A stretch of DNA of 64,000 nt from Verrucomicrobiaceae bacterium (GCA_021151605.1 JAGKWZ010000011.1:1-64000), one strand, 5' to 3'; shown: positions 16,384 through 26,900, numbered from the stretch's first letter. Numbers and translations are program-made. The notes: generated by a model from the sequence alone, not told the origin.

Positions 16384-17758
16384 CTTGGCGCTCGTGATCA
16401 TTATGCTCACGCTGTTGCTGGAGGATACCACAACCCAGGCCACTGAGAACTTCTGGCGTGTTTTGATAGCGGTATTGGGGATTATTTTGCCGTTGCAGGG
16501 ATTCAACTCTTTGACCCAGGAGTTACGCGAAGGAACTCTCGACATGCTGCGGCTCACGGGGATTTCGACACTCCGAATGGTTTGGGGAAAGTGGCTCACG
16601 CTCTTCAGCCAGATCTTGCTACTGACTTCTTCTCTACTGCCCTACATGATCGCGCGCTACCGACTGGGAGGAGTGGAGCTTGTCGGGGAGCTGATTGCTC
16701 TCTTCATTGTGGTCGTGGTTTCGGCCCTGAGCACGGCATCAATGGTTGCCTTCTCATGGCAGGAGTCCATCTGGATGCGGCTTATCACTGGAACAGCCAC
16801 GCTGCTCGCCGGATTGGCAGTCACCAAGTATGCTTTCGAAATCGTCACTGATGAATACACACGGCAGAGACTCATATCCTTATTCCTGTCCTTTTCGATC
16901 ATGGAGTGGGTGTTTTTTATCATCTTCCTGACCGGAGTCCTGCCTGGATGCATTGCTTATTTGCTGTGTATCGGCGCGGGGCGGTGTGGCAGCACTGGCC
17001 AGAATCTCATCCGCCGGAAGCGTCAGTTGTTGCTCGTCCTGGTCATTTCTCAAATGGTGCCCTATCTGCTGCTTTCTTCCATTAATAGCGATGCTGGATT
17101 CGCACTGCTACTGGTCGCGTTGGCTCTCGTCCTGCTGGCTGGAGTCGATCTCGCCACGGAGGAGATGCCCACGAGCTGGCCAGAGCTGGGGATCGCCAAA
17201 GCTGGGAAAAAACACCGAAAAAACTGGCATCGGCTTTTATATCCGGGCTGGGCCTCTGGTGTGTTTTTTTACATCCTGCTCTGCCTGATCTTTCTGGCTC
17301 CTTTGGCCCTGCAGGCGACATCGTATGGAATTCGCCTTACTTACTATTCAAACGATGAGTTCTTCGGGCCTTGGTGCTGCCTACTTGAGGCTAGCTTTAT
17401 ATCGGTCTGCCTGTCTCGTTATGCTAAAGTGCGCTTCACCGCCTGGTGGTGCATTCATCTTGGACTTCACGCGATTGGCGCAGCTCTTTATTTTAGTGCT
17501 ACCTCTTTGGGGCTGCCTGAACTCGCTTTGATTGGCTTTCTCACACCCGTGACCGCTGTGTACGCGGTCGAGGCTTTCCCCGGTTCCATGAGCTGGTTGC
17601 CCGCCATATCTGCCTTTTGGGGATTGGTCTGGGTAGTGGTTGCTCTGGGGCAGGCGTGGCTGGAGGGTCGCCGGTATGTGTCACTCGAGAAAAGTCGCGA
17701 GGACGATCTCGGCATTGAGAACCATCTGCCCTCCGCAGACTTTCCAATCCCCGCATGA
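16265..17758 (+). CDS. ABC-2 type permease, paralog 2 of 3
   Basis: 497 residues, same layout as its neighbours: RLSPMVVKEMRQGLRTRFFT at the N-terminus, EGTLDMLRLTGISTLRMVWG in the permease core, then many hydrophobic helices. Its first 119 coding bases are nearly identical to those of paralog 3, while the rest has diverged. The middle part looks less GC-rich than its flanks. It overlaps both neighbours by ATGA, so it sits inside one translation-coupled operon. Confidence 0.75.
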   Translation: MTSSLPALRDFSDRLSPMVVKEMRQGLRTRFFTAALILFHLALVIIMLTLLLEDTTTQATENFWRVLIAVLGIILPLQGFNSLTQELREGTLDMLRLTGISTLRMVWGKWLTLFSQILLLTSSLLPYMIARYRLGGVELVGELIALFIVVVVSALSTASMVAFSWQESIWMRLITGTATLLAGLAVTKYAFEIVTDEYTRQRLISLFLSFSIMEWVFFIIFLTGVLPGCIAYLLCIGAGRCGSTGQNLIRRKRQLLLVLVISQMVPYLLLSSINSDAGFALLLVALALVLLAGVDLATEEMPTSWPELGIAKAGKKHRKNWHRLLYPGWASGVFFYILLCLIFLAPLALQATSYGIRLTYYSNDEFFGPWCCLLEASFISVCLSRYAKVRFTAWWCIHLGLHAIGAALYFSATSLGLPELALIGFLTPVTAVYAVEAFPGSMSWLPAISAFWGLVWVVVALGQAWLEGRRYVSLEKSREDDLGIENHLPSADFPIPA

Positions 17759-17873
17759 CCTCCAGCCTGCCAGCCCTGCGTGATTTCAGCGACCGCCTCA
17801 GCCCGATGGTGGTCAAAGAGATGCGCCAGGGCCTGAGGACGCGCTTCTTCACAGCGGCGCTGATCTTGTTTCA
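17749..17873 (+). repeat. 125-bp direct repeat at the 5' end of permease paralog 3
   Basis: Partner of 16259-16383, offset 1490 bases. The identity stops sharply after CTTGTTTCA in both copies. Confidence 0.85.
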
Positions 17874-19206
17874 TGTCGTGCTTGGCTGCCTGATGCTGGC
17901 TTATCTGACAGAACTGAATGCTGACAATGCCAATGAGATTTTTTGGGGAGTGACGATCCTCACCCTGCTCGGCGTGTTGCCTGCCCAGGCCTTCAATGCC
18001 CTGAATGGCGAGACTCGTGATGGCACGCTAGACATGCTGCGTCTCACTGGCACCACATCCTTCCGTATCGTCTGGGGAAAGTGGTTCACCATCTACAGTC
18101 AGATCCTGCTCGTGGCAGGCTCGCTGATGCCCTACCTCATCGCGCGTTACTTCATGGGAAATGCGGAGATCGTGCCGGAGATGATCGGTCTCTTGTTGCT
18201 GGTTGCTGCCGCAGCCATCTTCGCCGCTGGGGTCGTGGCTTTTTCATCCCAGGCATCCTTGTGGGTGCGGCTGTTGAGCAATGGTGCCCTCGGGGTGGCT
18301 GCCTTCCTGGTTGGCATCTTTGTTTTTTTCCTCTGCGACGGTTCCGAGGGCCAACAGATGCTCACTGCATGGATGAAGCTCGACAGCTGGGAGCAGGGCC
18401 TGTTCGTGCTCAGCGTTCCCGCATTCTCCGCCTATGGTGTTTACCTTTTCATATCGCTGGGAGCTTCCCGGCTCGCGGATGCGGCGGAGGAGCACAGTTC
18501 GCAAAAAAGGCTGGTGACCCTGGTCGTTATGACGCTGCTCTGCGGTATCGGGATCGCTCTCAGCCTGAAAAATGGCGTTCAAGGCGGCATGTGGTGTTTG
18601 ATGCCGATGTGGATCATCTGCCTGATCTTCGGCATGGATGTGACCACGGAAGCCATGCCGGTGTATCCTAGTGTCATTCAGAGCGTCTGGGATCGCTTCC
18701 CCAGGCAGACAGGCAGCCGACACTGGTTTTACCCAGGCTGGGTTAGCGGGGTGATCGTCTGGATCGTCCTCGCCCTGGAAACGATGGCGGTCTGTGTCGT
18801 GATGACCCTTTCGACGAGCTACGATGACAGCGAAATGAACGCGGTCTTTTTCACCCTGCTGACAGCTATGCTAGTGCCCGTCTGCGTGCATGGAGAACAG
18901 GAGCAGCGCTTTGGCCGCTGGTGGGTGGTGCAGACCCTTTCCATCCTGGCTGCGGTGCTGACGGGAGTGGCGGGCTCTGTCACTGGAGGCGCATTGAGTG
19001 TCATCGGGTTCCTGACGCCGCTGACGGGTCTGACTGCGGCAGCCCACGTGCGGGACTCAAACAACTCAGGACTCTGGACTGCGGCCTTTGTCTCAGGTAT
19101 TTGGCTGCTGGCAGCCATTGTTAAAGCCTTGTCGGCAATTTCTGCCTATGACGCCCTCGAAACCGAGGCCCAGCGACTCACCCAAACAGCTCCTTCTGAT
19201 GCGTGA
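17755..19206 (+). CDS. ABC-2 type permease, paralog 3 of 3
   Basis: 483 residues with the same start (MTSSLPALRDFSDRLSPMVV) as paralog 2, the core motif DGTLDMLRLTGTTSFRIVWG and about twelve hydrophobic helices. It ends with a soluble tail (AYDALETEAQRLTQTAPSDA). Its stop codon overlaps the start of the DUF58 gene (ATG at 19199), continuing the coupled operon. Confidence 0.75.
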   Translation: MTSSLPALRDFSDRLSPMVVKEMRQGLRTRFFTAALILFHVVLGCLMLAYLTELNADNANEIFWGVTILTLLGVLPAQAFNALNGETRDGTLDMLRLTGTTSFRIVWGKWFTIYSQILLVAGSLMPYLIARYFMGNAEIVPEMIGLLLLVAAAAIFAAGVVAFSSQASLWVRLLSNGALGVAAFLVGIFVFFLCDGSEGQQMLTAWMKLDSWEQGLFVLSVPAFSAYGVYLFISLGASRLADAAEEHSSQKRLVTLVVMTLLCGIGIALSLKNGVQGGMWCLMPMWIICLIFGMDVTTEAMPVYPSVIQSVWDRFPRQTGSRHWFYPGWVSGVIVWIVLALETMAVCVVMTLSTSYDDSEMNAVFFTLLTAMLVPVCVHGEQEQRFGRWWVVQTLSILAAVLTGVAGSVTGGALSVIGFLTPLTGLTAAAHVRDSNNSGLWTAAFVSGIWLLAAIVKALSAISAYDALETEAQRLTQTAPSDA

Positions 19207-20077
19207 CTCTCCCGATGAACTTCGCTCCATCCAGGCTCGTGCCAGGGGCTGGGCGCGTGTGCTGAAGCTACCTTTCCGGCAGCAGCGCTGGCGTGGGCAG
19301 ACGGGTGAGTTTGCAGGCACTGGCACGGGCAGCAGCCTGGATTTCCAGGATCATCGCTCCTACATGCCGGGGGATGATCCGCGCCAGATCAACTGGCAGG
19401 CCTATGCACGCACCGGCAGCTACACGATGAAGCTTTACCGGGAGGAAGTCCGCCCGCTGGTGGATCTGATCCTCGATGCCAGTGAGTCGATGTTTGCCTA
19501 TCCTGCCAAGGAACAGCGCACGCTCGAACTGCTCGCCTACATCGTCGAAGCCGCGCTGCAAACCGGGGCTACCGTGCGTGCCTTTGCCGTGCGGGGGGCC
19601 GTGCATGTGCCGCTGGAGGTGGATGCACTGGTCACTGGCCGCTGGGTCAGTGAGCTGGGTAAACTATCCGCCACAGGCGATGCCGCAGCGCTCGCACGCC
19701 TGCCTTTGCGCTCTGGGGCCATGCGCGTCTTCATCAGTGATCTCCTCTTCCCCGCCGAACCGGAGCCCATGCTCGCTCCCCTGGCTTCGCGGAATGGACG
19801 AGGTCTTGTCTTCGCTCCTTTCGCCTCTGCTGAGGCCGCGCCCGACTGGCAGGGAAACTACGAATTTATCGATGCCGAGACCCAGCAACCCCACGAGCAC
19901 CGCGTGGAGTCGGATGTCATGCAGCGCTACCTGCGCGCCTATAAGCGCCACTTTGACCTGTGGAAAAATGCCGCCGCCAAGCATGGCATCGCGCTCGCTC
20001 GGGTGAGTGCGGAGGCGGAGTTCCTCACGGCCCTGCGCACCGAGGGCATCGCTGCAAATGCGGTGGAGGCGGCATGA
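19199..20077 (+). CDS. DUF58 domain protein
   Basis: 292 residues from the ATG at 19199, which overlaps the stop of the permease gene; the longer frame would run far back into that gene. Motifs include FAGTGTGSSLDFQDHRSYMP, GDDPRQINWQAYARTG (the DUF58 core, R-x-I-[DN]-W) and LVDLILDASESM (a vWA-like DxSxS site). DUF58 proteins usually work with a MoxR AAA+ ATPase in assembly or activation of membrane complexes. The MoxR gene in this window is at 30574, separated from it. Cytosolic or membrane-associated. Confidence 0.8.
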   Translation: MRDSPDELRSIQARARGWARVLKLPFRQQRWRGQTGEFAGTGTGSSLDFQDHRSYMPGDDPRQINWQAYARTGSYTMKLYREEVRPLVDLILDASESMFAYPAKEQRTLELLAYIVEAALQTGATVRAFAVRGAVHVPLEVDALVTGRWVSELGKLSATGDAAALARLPLRSGAMRVFISDLLFPAEPEPMLAPLASRNGRGLVFAPFASAEAAPDWQGNYEFIDAETQQPHEHRVESDVMQRYLRAYKRHFDLWKNAAAKHGIALARVSAEAEFLTALRTEGIAANAVEAA

Positions 20078-20149
20078 GCGGCTTGTCCTTTGTTGTGCCA
20101 CGTTTGTCCCGCCTGCCAAAGGTCGCCAGATTCCATCGTTGAAGCCTGC

Positions 20150-20833
20150 GTGCGTCCCATCCCGCTCATCCTGACTGTTGCCGCCCTCGCTCTGCCCATC
20201 GTTGCCGATGAAGCCGGGCCGTTGCTCTTTAAAAACGTCTGCGCCCAATGCCATGGCGAGAAAGGTGAAGGCAAGCTCGAGGTGAAATCGCCCTCCATCG
20301 CCAATGAGCCCGTGTGGTATGTGACCACGCAACTGAGCAACTTTCACGATGGCAAGCGCGGCTCTGACACCGCCGTGGATCCACAAGGAGCCATGATGGC
20401 CGCCATCGCGAAATCCCTGAAGCCCGAGCAGATCAAAGCCGTGGCCCAGTATGTGGAGAGCCTGCCTCTCGTGCCGCCGAAGGAGCGCGAGATCGCCGGT
20501 GCCGATGTGCAGCGCGGGCAGGAGCTTTTTTATGAGCGCTGCATGGAGTGCCACCGCTACAACGCCAGCGGAGAGATGGCTTTTGGTAGCCCACCGCTCG
20601 TCGGCAGGCAGGGCTGGTATCTTCTGGATCAGCTGACGAAGTTCAAAAAACTCCACCGCGGTGCCGCCAAAGGCGATGAAAAGGGTGCCAAGATGGTCCA
20701 GATGGCCACGCTCTTCATCGAAGACGAGCAGGCCATGAAGAACGTCGTCGGCTACATCCTCACCCTGAATCCTGCCCCTGTGCAGGCTGGCGACGACCTC
20801 TTCGGTGCACCCGCCCCAGCGGCGGGCAAATAG
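20150..20833 (+). CDS. Periplasmic diheme cytochrome c
   Basis: 227 residues if the GTG at 20150 is used (MRPIPLILTVAALALPIVAD); this start gives a proper signal peptide, whereas the ATG at 20090 adds a cysteine-rich leader. Two class I cytochrome domains follow with heme motifs CAQCH (31-35) and CMECH (131-135). Methionine axial ligands are probably in DPQGAMMAAI and in KMVQMATLF. Overall it resembles cytochrome c4-like electron carriers. It is 72 bases downstream of DUF58 and probably a separate function. Confidence 0.75.
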   Translation: MRPIPLILTVAALALPIVADEAGPLLFKNVCAQCHGEKGEGKLEVKSPSIANEPVWYVTTQLSNFHDGKRGSDTAVDPQGAMMAAIAKSLKPEQIKAVAQYVESLPLVPPKEREIAGADVQRGQELFYERCMECHRYNASGEMAFGSPPLVGRQGWYLLDQLTKFKKLHRGAAKGDEKGAKMVQMATLFIEDEQAMKNVVGYILTLNPAPVQAGDDLFGAPAPAAGK

Positions 20834-20965
20834 CGGCCACAAAGAGGCTACATCATGCCTCCCGCCACGCGTATGAGCCAATCTACCGCCACGCGGGGAA
20901 TCTAGGGTTGAACTGGCCCACCCCCTGCGCTTCTCTCCGGCCTCAATTTTTCCCCCAAAACACCC

Positions 20966-22342
20966 ATGAACTACGACCTCATCGTCATCGGCGGCGGCCC
21001 TGCGGGCTATGTCGCAGCCATCCGCGGCGCTCAACTCGGCAAAAAAGTGGCCTGCGTCGAAAACGACCGCGCCGGTGGCACCTGCCTGAACTGGGGTTGC
21101 ATCCCGACCAAGGCCCTGCTGAAAAACGCCGAGCTGTATCACACCCTCACGCATCGCGCCGAGGAGTTCGGGCTCAAGATCGGCAGCATAGAGTATGACT
21201 GGTCCAAGGTCATCGGCCGCAGCCGTGGTGTGTCCGACAAGCTGAACAAGGGCATCGAGTTCCTCTTCAAAAAGAACAAGGTCGATTACCTCAAAGGCAC
21301 CGCCAGCATCCCCGCCGCAGGCAAGGTGGAAGTCACCGCCGCTGACGGCGGCAAAGCCACGTACGATGCCGCCAACATCCTGATCGCCACCGGCGCGAAG
21401 AGCCGTCCGATGCCCGGTTTCCCCTTCAATGGCACCACCGTCATCGGCAGCAAGGAAGCCATGACCAACACCACGCAGCCGAAGAGCATCGTCGTCATCG
21501 GCGCGGGGGCCATCGGCATCGAGTTCGCCTACTTCTTCAACGCCTACGGCACCAAAGTGACCGTCGTCGAGATGCAGCCAAACATCCTCCCGGTCGAAGA
21601 CACCGAGGTCAGCCAGACTCTGGAAAAGAGCCTCACCAAGGCCGGCATCCGCATCCTGACCAACACCAAGATCACCAGCACCTCCGAAGACGGCAAGAGC
21701 GTCAAAATCACCGTCGAAGGCGCTGCCAATGAAACCATCGAGGCCGACGTCGCCCTCGTCGCCATCGGCGTCTCCCCCGTGCTGCCCGGCGGCATCGAGC
21801 TGAAGCTCAGCGACCGCGGCTGGCTGGACACCAACGACCGCTACGAAACCAGCGTCAAAGGCATCTACGGCGCCGGCGACATCATCGGGCCACCCTGGCT
21901 CGCCCACGTCGCCAGCTACGAGGCCGTCCAGGCTGTCGAAGGCATGTTCACCAAGCACAAGCCCAAGAAAGTCGGCGTCTTCCCCGGCTGCACCTACTGC
22001 CATCCGCAGGTCGCCAGCATCGGGCTCACCGAGCGCGCCGCGAAGGAGAAGGGCCTCAAATACAAGATCGGCAAATTCCCCTACCAGGCTAGCGGCAAAG
22101 CCCTGGCAGCCGGCGAGCCCGAAGGCTTCGTCAAAATCATCTACGGCGAGCCGCACGGTGAAATCATCGGTGCCCACATGATCGGAGCTGAAAGCACCGA
22201 GATGATCGCCGAGATCGGCCTCGCCATGAACCTCGAAGCCACCTGGGACGAAATCGAAGCCACCATCCACGCCCATCCGACCCTGTCCGAGATGGTCAAG
22301 GAAGCGACGGAAGTGGCCAAGGGGCATCCGATACACGTGTGA
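20966..22342 (+). CDS. lpdA: Dihydrolipoyl dehydrogenase
   Basis: 458 residues, the usual family length. FAD site IVIGGGPAGYVAA (7-19), redox disulfide in GGTCLNWGCIPTKAL (Cys39, Cys44), NAD-binding IVVIGAGAIGIEF, second FAD motif GIYGAGDIIG and active-site pair HAHPTLSE near the end. It reoxidises dihydrolipoamide in 2-oxo-acid dehydrogenase complexes or the glycine cleavage system. The E1 and E2 genes are not adjacent in this window. Confidence 0.95.
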   Translation: MNYDLIVIGGGPAGYVAAIRGAQLGKKVACVENDRAGGTCLNWGCIPTKALLKNAELYHTLTHRAEEFGLKIGSIEYDWSKVIGRSRGVSDKLNKGIEFLFKKNKVDYLKGTASIPAAGKVEVTAADGGKATYDAANILIATGAKSRPMPGFPFNGTTVIGSKEAMTNTTQPKSIVVIGAGAIGIEFAYFFNAYGTKVTVVEMQPNILPVEDTEVSQTLEKSLTKAGIRILTNTKITSTSEDGKSVKITVEGAANETIEADVALVAIGVSPVLPGGIELKLSDRGWLDTNDRYETSVKGIYGAGDIIGPPWLAHVASYEAVQAVEGMFTKHKPKKVGVFPGCTYCHPQVASIGLTERAAKEKGLKYKIGKFPYQASGKALAAGEPEGFVKIIYGEPHGEIIGAHMIGAESTEMIAEIGLAMNLEATWDEIEATIHAHPTLSEMVKEATEVAKGHPIHV

Positions 22343-22366
22343 CCACCTGACTAAACCATCCCGCAT

Positions 22367-22597
22367 ATGCACTTCACGAGCCGCTACGACAATGCAGTCG
22401 CTCTGAAGGTTCTCGAGGCCATGTTCGCGGGATGGGTTTGTTTATTCTCCCCATCCTTTCGCCGCAAAAAATTTCAAGAATGGCGGAAGATGGGTGGGGG
22501 CAGAGCGGTCGCTTTTGGAGTGTTCATGTACTTTTGTGGATCTCTTCTTACGCTGGCATTGCTTTCACTCTGGGTTTGGAAAACCTGGGGTGAATGA
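22367..22597 (+). CDS. Small single-pass membrane protein
   Basis: 76 residues starting at the ATG 22367. It has a soluble basic first half (SFRRKKFQEWRKMGGGR) and one C-terminal membrane helix (VFMYFCGSLLTLALLSLWVW). No family recognised. It is the first of three small membrane-protein genes downstream of lpdA. Confidence 0.5.
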   Translation: MHFTSRYDNAVALKVLEAMFAGWVCLFSPSFRRKKFQEWRKMGGGRAVAFGVFMYFCGSLLTLALLSLWVWKTWGE

Positions 22598-22621
22598 TCG
22601 ATTGAACCTCTGAATCATGCT

Positions 22622-23194
22622 ATGCTCGCCGCCTACAACCGCTCCCAGATTCTTAAAGCTGTCTTCCTCGCTTTGGCGGGCGTGATTTGTTACCTGATCG
22701 CCTGGGTGTTCTTCAAATTTGGGCTGATGATGATCTTCAGTGGTTTCCGTCTGCCGATGGTCTGGGTTCCTTGGCTGACGGTTGGGGCTTTGTTGGTGAT
22801 CACTGGGTCAGGCTACCGTCAATGGCAGCAGGGGGGTGGCTTCAAGACTTATGTTGAGTCCTCTCTGTTTCATGATCTCGGGGAGGACAGTGGCAGTGCT
22901 GTCTGGGCGGATCATTATGCCCGTCAGGTCACCGGCCCTGCCTACATCGTGAGTCAGGTTTGTCTTGGAGGTCCTCTGTTTCTGCTGAAAGCCAGGAAAC
23001 ATTTCCAGCAGAGGCTGGGTGCTGAGCCTGGGCTGGAGGAGCGTCTGAAGAAAGTGCTGGCGCTCCTGCGAGCGGCCAACAAGTGGCAGTCCATCGACGA
23101 GTATCCGCCGCATCGCCGGGAAATCCTAATGCTCGCCCAGATGAAGCAGATCGACTTCAGCGCCCACAAGGGAACGCCACGGGTCAAAGCCTGA
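22622..23194 (+). CDS. Two-helix membrane protein of unknown function
   Basis: 190 residues. Two hydrophobic helices lie near the N-terminus (LKAVFLALAGVICYLIAWVF and VPWLTVGALLVITGSGY). A soluble C-terminal part contains a helical segment EERLKKVLALLRAANKWQS followed by RREILMLAQMKQID. No family recognised. It starts 25 bases after the previous small gene and ends 11 bases before the next, so the three are probably co-transcribed. Confidence 0.55.
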   Translation: MLAAYNRSQILKAVFLALAGVICYLIAWVFFKFGLMMIFSGFRLPMVWVPWLTVGALLVITGSGYRQWQQGGGFKTYVESSLFHDLGEDSGSAVWADHYARQVTGPAYIVSQVCLGGPLFLLKARKHFQQRLGAEPGLEERLKKVLALLRAANKWQSIDEYPPHRREILMLAQMKQIDFSAHKGTPRVKA

Positions 23195-23204
23195 CTGCCC
23201 ACCC

Positions 23205-23579
23205 ATGGAGTTTGATTTCAGCCTTCGCCGTTCGCTGCTTCTCGCCGTGCTGGTGGGTGCCTTTGCCCTTTGGGGAGGCTTTTCCGCGCCTGAAGTGAGC
23301 GAGTATCATCACTCCCGACATGTCTATCGTGCTTGGTTCATGTGCATGGCGCTCTTCGTCGGAGGCGCGGTCTCTGTTTCAATCATCGAGCATACCATCG
23401 GGCTCATGGACCCAACGAACCTTCGGCCTGCCTATGTTTTCATCGGAGTGATCTTGATGGTGGCCGGGGTTTTGTGGCTGCGCGCATTGAAGGACGGCGT
23501 TAATCCAAAGACGGTTGGACACTCACTGAACTCCAACGGAGTTCCGTCAGGGCAATCAGGCTTGGAGATCTCCGGGTGA
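23205..23579 (+). CDS. Small membrane protein with a repeat-derived C-terminus
   Basis: 124 residues with three hydrophobic helices (LLLAVLVGAFALWGGFSA, WFMCMALFVGGAVSVSIIE, AYVFIGVILMVAGVLWL). The last ~20 codons overlap a palindromic repeat (GAACTCC-AAC-GGAGTTC, 23528-23544). The natural end may therefore have been replaced when the repeat arrived. Function unknown. Confidence 0.5.
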   Translation: MEFDFSLRRSLLLAVLVGAFALWGGFSAPEVSEYHHSRHVYRAWFMCMALFVGGAVSVSIIEHTIGLMDPTNLRPAYVFIGVILMVAGVLWLRALKDGVNPKTVGHSLNSNGVPSGQSGLEISG

Positions 23580-23757
23580 CGGAACCGCGCCGCAGGCGAC
23601 GGAGCGCGGACTTCCAAGTCCGCAGCGTCTCGAGCGGAGATGTCGGGTGGAGATGCCGATCGAAGCGTGTTCGAACCCAGGTCTTCGGGTTGATGGCGTG
23701 ATGGCACAATTTACGGACGCTAGCTGTTGGCTACCTGCTGCGGAGTTGGAACTCCGC
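23528..23757. repeat. Cluster of three short perfect palindromes (REP-like)
   Basis: GAACTCC-AAC-GGAGTTC at 23528-23544, GCGGACTT-CC-AAGTCCGC at 23606-23623 and GCGGAGTT-GG-AACTCCGC at 23740-23757. The last two share an 18-base design (8-bp stem, 2-base loop). They lie in the 371-base gene-free stretch 23580-23950, in which I see no gene or tRNA. Confidence 0.7.
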
Positions 23758-23950
23758 GATCCTTGGGGCTTGTCAGATGGATCTGACATGTGGGAAGATC
23801 GGTGGATGAATGATGAGCCGAGGTTTTCCCAGAGAAGCGGCCCGCCACTGCGCCCCAAGCTGAGGGTGACGGTTTAGAATCAACGCCTGGTTTCCAACAA
23901 CCCGACTCGGGAAGAGCAGATGATGTCAGGCAGGAGTGCCCGCATCACTT

Positions 23951-26900
23951 TTACTGCTCCTCGACCGAGAGGCGGAAGAAGCGGCGCTGGCCGTCGAGCG
24001 GGACGACAAATTGACGTGTCGGGTTTGATGGAGCAGCGGGGCTGCCGTCGTTGCCGGGAACGTTCCAGAGACTCCAGCTCGTGAAGTCGGTCGTGGTTTG
24101 CACCTGGACGCGGCGGCCTTGGAGATTTGGGAACTGGACGGCGACATTACCGGAGGAGACGGAGATGCCTGGGCGAAGAATGGAGGCGGCATCATCAGGA
24201 TCGGTAAGCGCCATGAACTCGTCTTGATTGCTCACGCCATCGCCATCGGCGTCGTTTGTTGGAGCACCCGCAGGGCTGGTGGAACTACCAAACTGCGCGA
24301 GACGCCATTCGGCATACGTTTGGCGGCTGGCCATGCTGTTGATCCAGTCCATCACGACCTGTGTGCCTTCGGGATCGATGACGGCGGTGGCGAGCGGGGG
24401 CATGCGGGTGTAGCCGCCGCTGGCGCTGAGGCGGTTCCAGATGACGGATTTGTCGTTGAAGCCTCGCACGAGGGCTTTGTGGTCGCCTGCTTGCACATTG
24501 CCGACGTGGGCGTCGATCATGCTGCTTTGGGTCAAACTCAGTTCGGGGCGCATGTCGAAGGCTCCAATGCCGGTGCCACCGGCTTGATGGCAATACGAGC
24601 AATTCACGGCGAGCCAGCTCCGGGCACGCGTTTCGAGCGTGGCACTGGTGTCGGTGGGCGTGTGATACTTCGGCAGGGTGTGGAATCTGGTCGGCGCATT
24701 GCTGAAGTAGCCCGCGTTGGCCATGAGTTCGAGGAAGTTGCCAGTTTGGCCACCGAGCGTGCCGGTGCGGTTGAGTTGTCGCGTTTCAAAGCTGAGGCCA
24801 TGACCGCCCTGCGGTGTGTGGCAGGCGAGACACTCGCTGCGGCTCGGGATGCGCCAGTGCTGCACGGTGTTGTTGCCGTTGATGACGACATTCATGTCGA
24901 AATCCTCGCCACCATCGGCCACGAGGAAGGCTTCGGTGCCCGTTTCATTCCAGCGATAGCTGACGCCATAGCTTCCAGTGGCGTTGATCATGAGCAGACG
25001 TGTCTCCAGGCGCTTCCGAGTCGCCGGATTGCCACGCGTCATCTCGTAGTCGAAGTGTTTGATGAACAACGCACCCTGCGGCAGCGACCAGTTGCCATCC
25101 TGCACAAAGCCAAAGGTGTCCGAGCCGTTCGGCAGCATGAACCAGCGGCTCTTGATGGCATAATCGCTCCAAAACGGCAGATTGATGTCGTAGCGCTCAA
25201 TGCCGGGGTTGAAGCTCAAATCGCTCAAATCGGCAAAAAGGCCGGTGTCGCTCAATTTGGCCGGGAAAGTCGTATCAACGGTCTGCGACACCAAACGGCG
25301 CACTTTGCCCTCGCCGTAGTCGAGCATCAAAATGTCGCCATTCGCCGGATCGGGATCGAGCATGAAGGCGACGACGCCCGCTTCGCCCGTGATGCGCTCG
25401 ACGGTGGGCGGATTCGCACCGTTGCGCTGCAAGGACCAGATGTGACCGCTAACGAAGTCGCCAAAGATATACTTCCCGGCCAGCGCCGGATACTTGGAGC
25501 CGCGATACACGAAGCCACCCGTGACACTTCGGCCTTCGAGAGCACCGCCGCCGTGGAAGTAGGTCCAAAGAGGCGCGACAGGTGCAAAACCACCGGGCGG
25601 ATTCGTGCGCGTGCCGTTCGCGGTGCCTTCGAGATAGCTCCAGCCGAAGTTCCCGCCCGGTGTGACCACATCGACCTCCTCCCACGAATCCAAACCGACA
25701 TCCGCCGCCCACATCTCGCCGTTTTGCGTGTCCCAGGAGAACTGCCACGGATTGCGGAAGCCGATGGCGAAGATCTCCGTGCGCAGCGTGCCGGTCAAAG
25801 CGAGGCCGTTGAAGCTCGTGGCACCGATGAAGGGATTGCTCGCAGGCACTTTGTAGAAAGCGTTCGCGCCATTCATGACGATGCCGCTGTGCGGATTCGG
25901 CTCCACGTTGGCAGGCAGGCGATCCACGTCGATGCGGAAGATGCCGCCCCAGAAGCTCTTGTCGATGAACTGCGCGAAGTTGTTGCTGTCGTTGAGGCCG
26001 CCGGCATCGCCCGCAGACCAGTAGAGATAGCCATCGGGGCCGAAACGGCAGGTGTCGATGTTGTGAATGCTCGACGGATTCGGGATCGAGATGAAGGGCT
26101 GCTCGCTGGCCACATCACCGAGGTCGAGATTGCCATTCACCGCCGTGAAGCGCGAAACGCGGGCGAAGTCAGCATTCGAATCACGAAGATTGTAAGTGAC
26201 GAAGAACTGGCGGTTCGTGGCGAACTGTGGATGCAACGCGATGCCTTTGAGGCCCATTTCATTGCCATCGTCATAGACAGGCAGCGTCATGAAGAGCGTG
26301 CGGTTTGGCGTGGCGCTGTGGATGTTGTCGATGAGCCAGATCTGGCCATTGCGCTGGCCGACGAGCACCTTGTTCGGATTGCCGGGCACATGCGTCATGC
26401 AGCTCGGTGCGGTGAAGTTGATGCCAGGAGATGAATCGACCACCGCAAGGCCCGTCGTCGGCGGCAGCAGCGGCACGGTGCTCGTCGTGTTCGCGATGCG
26501 CAGCGAGGAGGTGAAGGTGTAAGTCACCGTCACGGGCGCAGATTCGCCATTCGTGCCGACGAGCTTGTAAGTGAGCGAATCGCTCGGCGGTGTGCCGGTG
26601 GTGTGCTCGTAAAAGATGCGCCCGCTGCTGTCCACGCTCGCATTGCCACTGCTTGGAGGCGTCACGATGACCACGCTGCCGACACCGGCATCGTTTTGGC
26701 GCACATCGAGCAGCGCTTTCTTGTTGTGACGCATCGTGATGGCATCCGGGAAGGCCGTGGGAGTGCCGAGAGCGCTTTGAAGCGAACGCCAGCTCGTGGT
26801 GACGGCGAGGTTGTCCCACTGCGTGTCGCCATCGGCGCTGGAGGCGAGGCGCACGGCGGTGATCCAGTTCGTGCCGGTGTAGCTGCGTTCAGCAGCAATC

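Noticed and set aside
19664..22372. 902-residue minus-strand open frame
   Set aside because: It is a shadow of the DUF58, cytochrome and lpdA genes on the plus strand; its composition is a low-complexity Asp/Gly/Ala pattern typical of antisense reading of high-GC genes.
23580..23950. Small frames in the gap after 23579
   Set aside because: Their translations follow the palindromic repeats and show no protein-like features.
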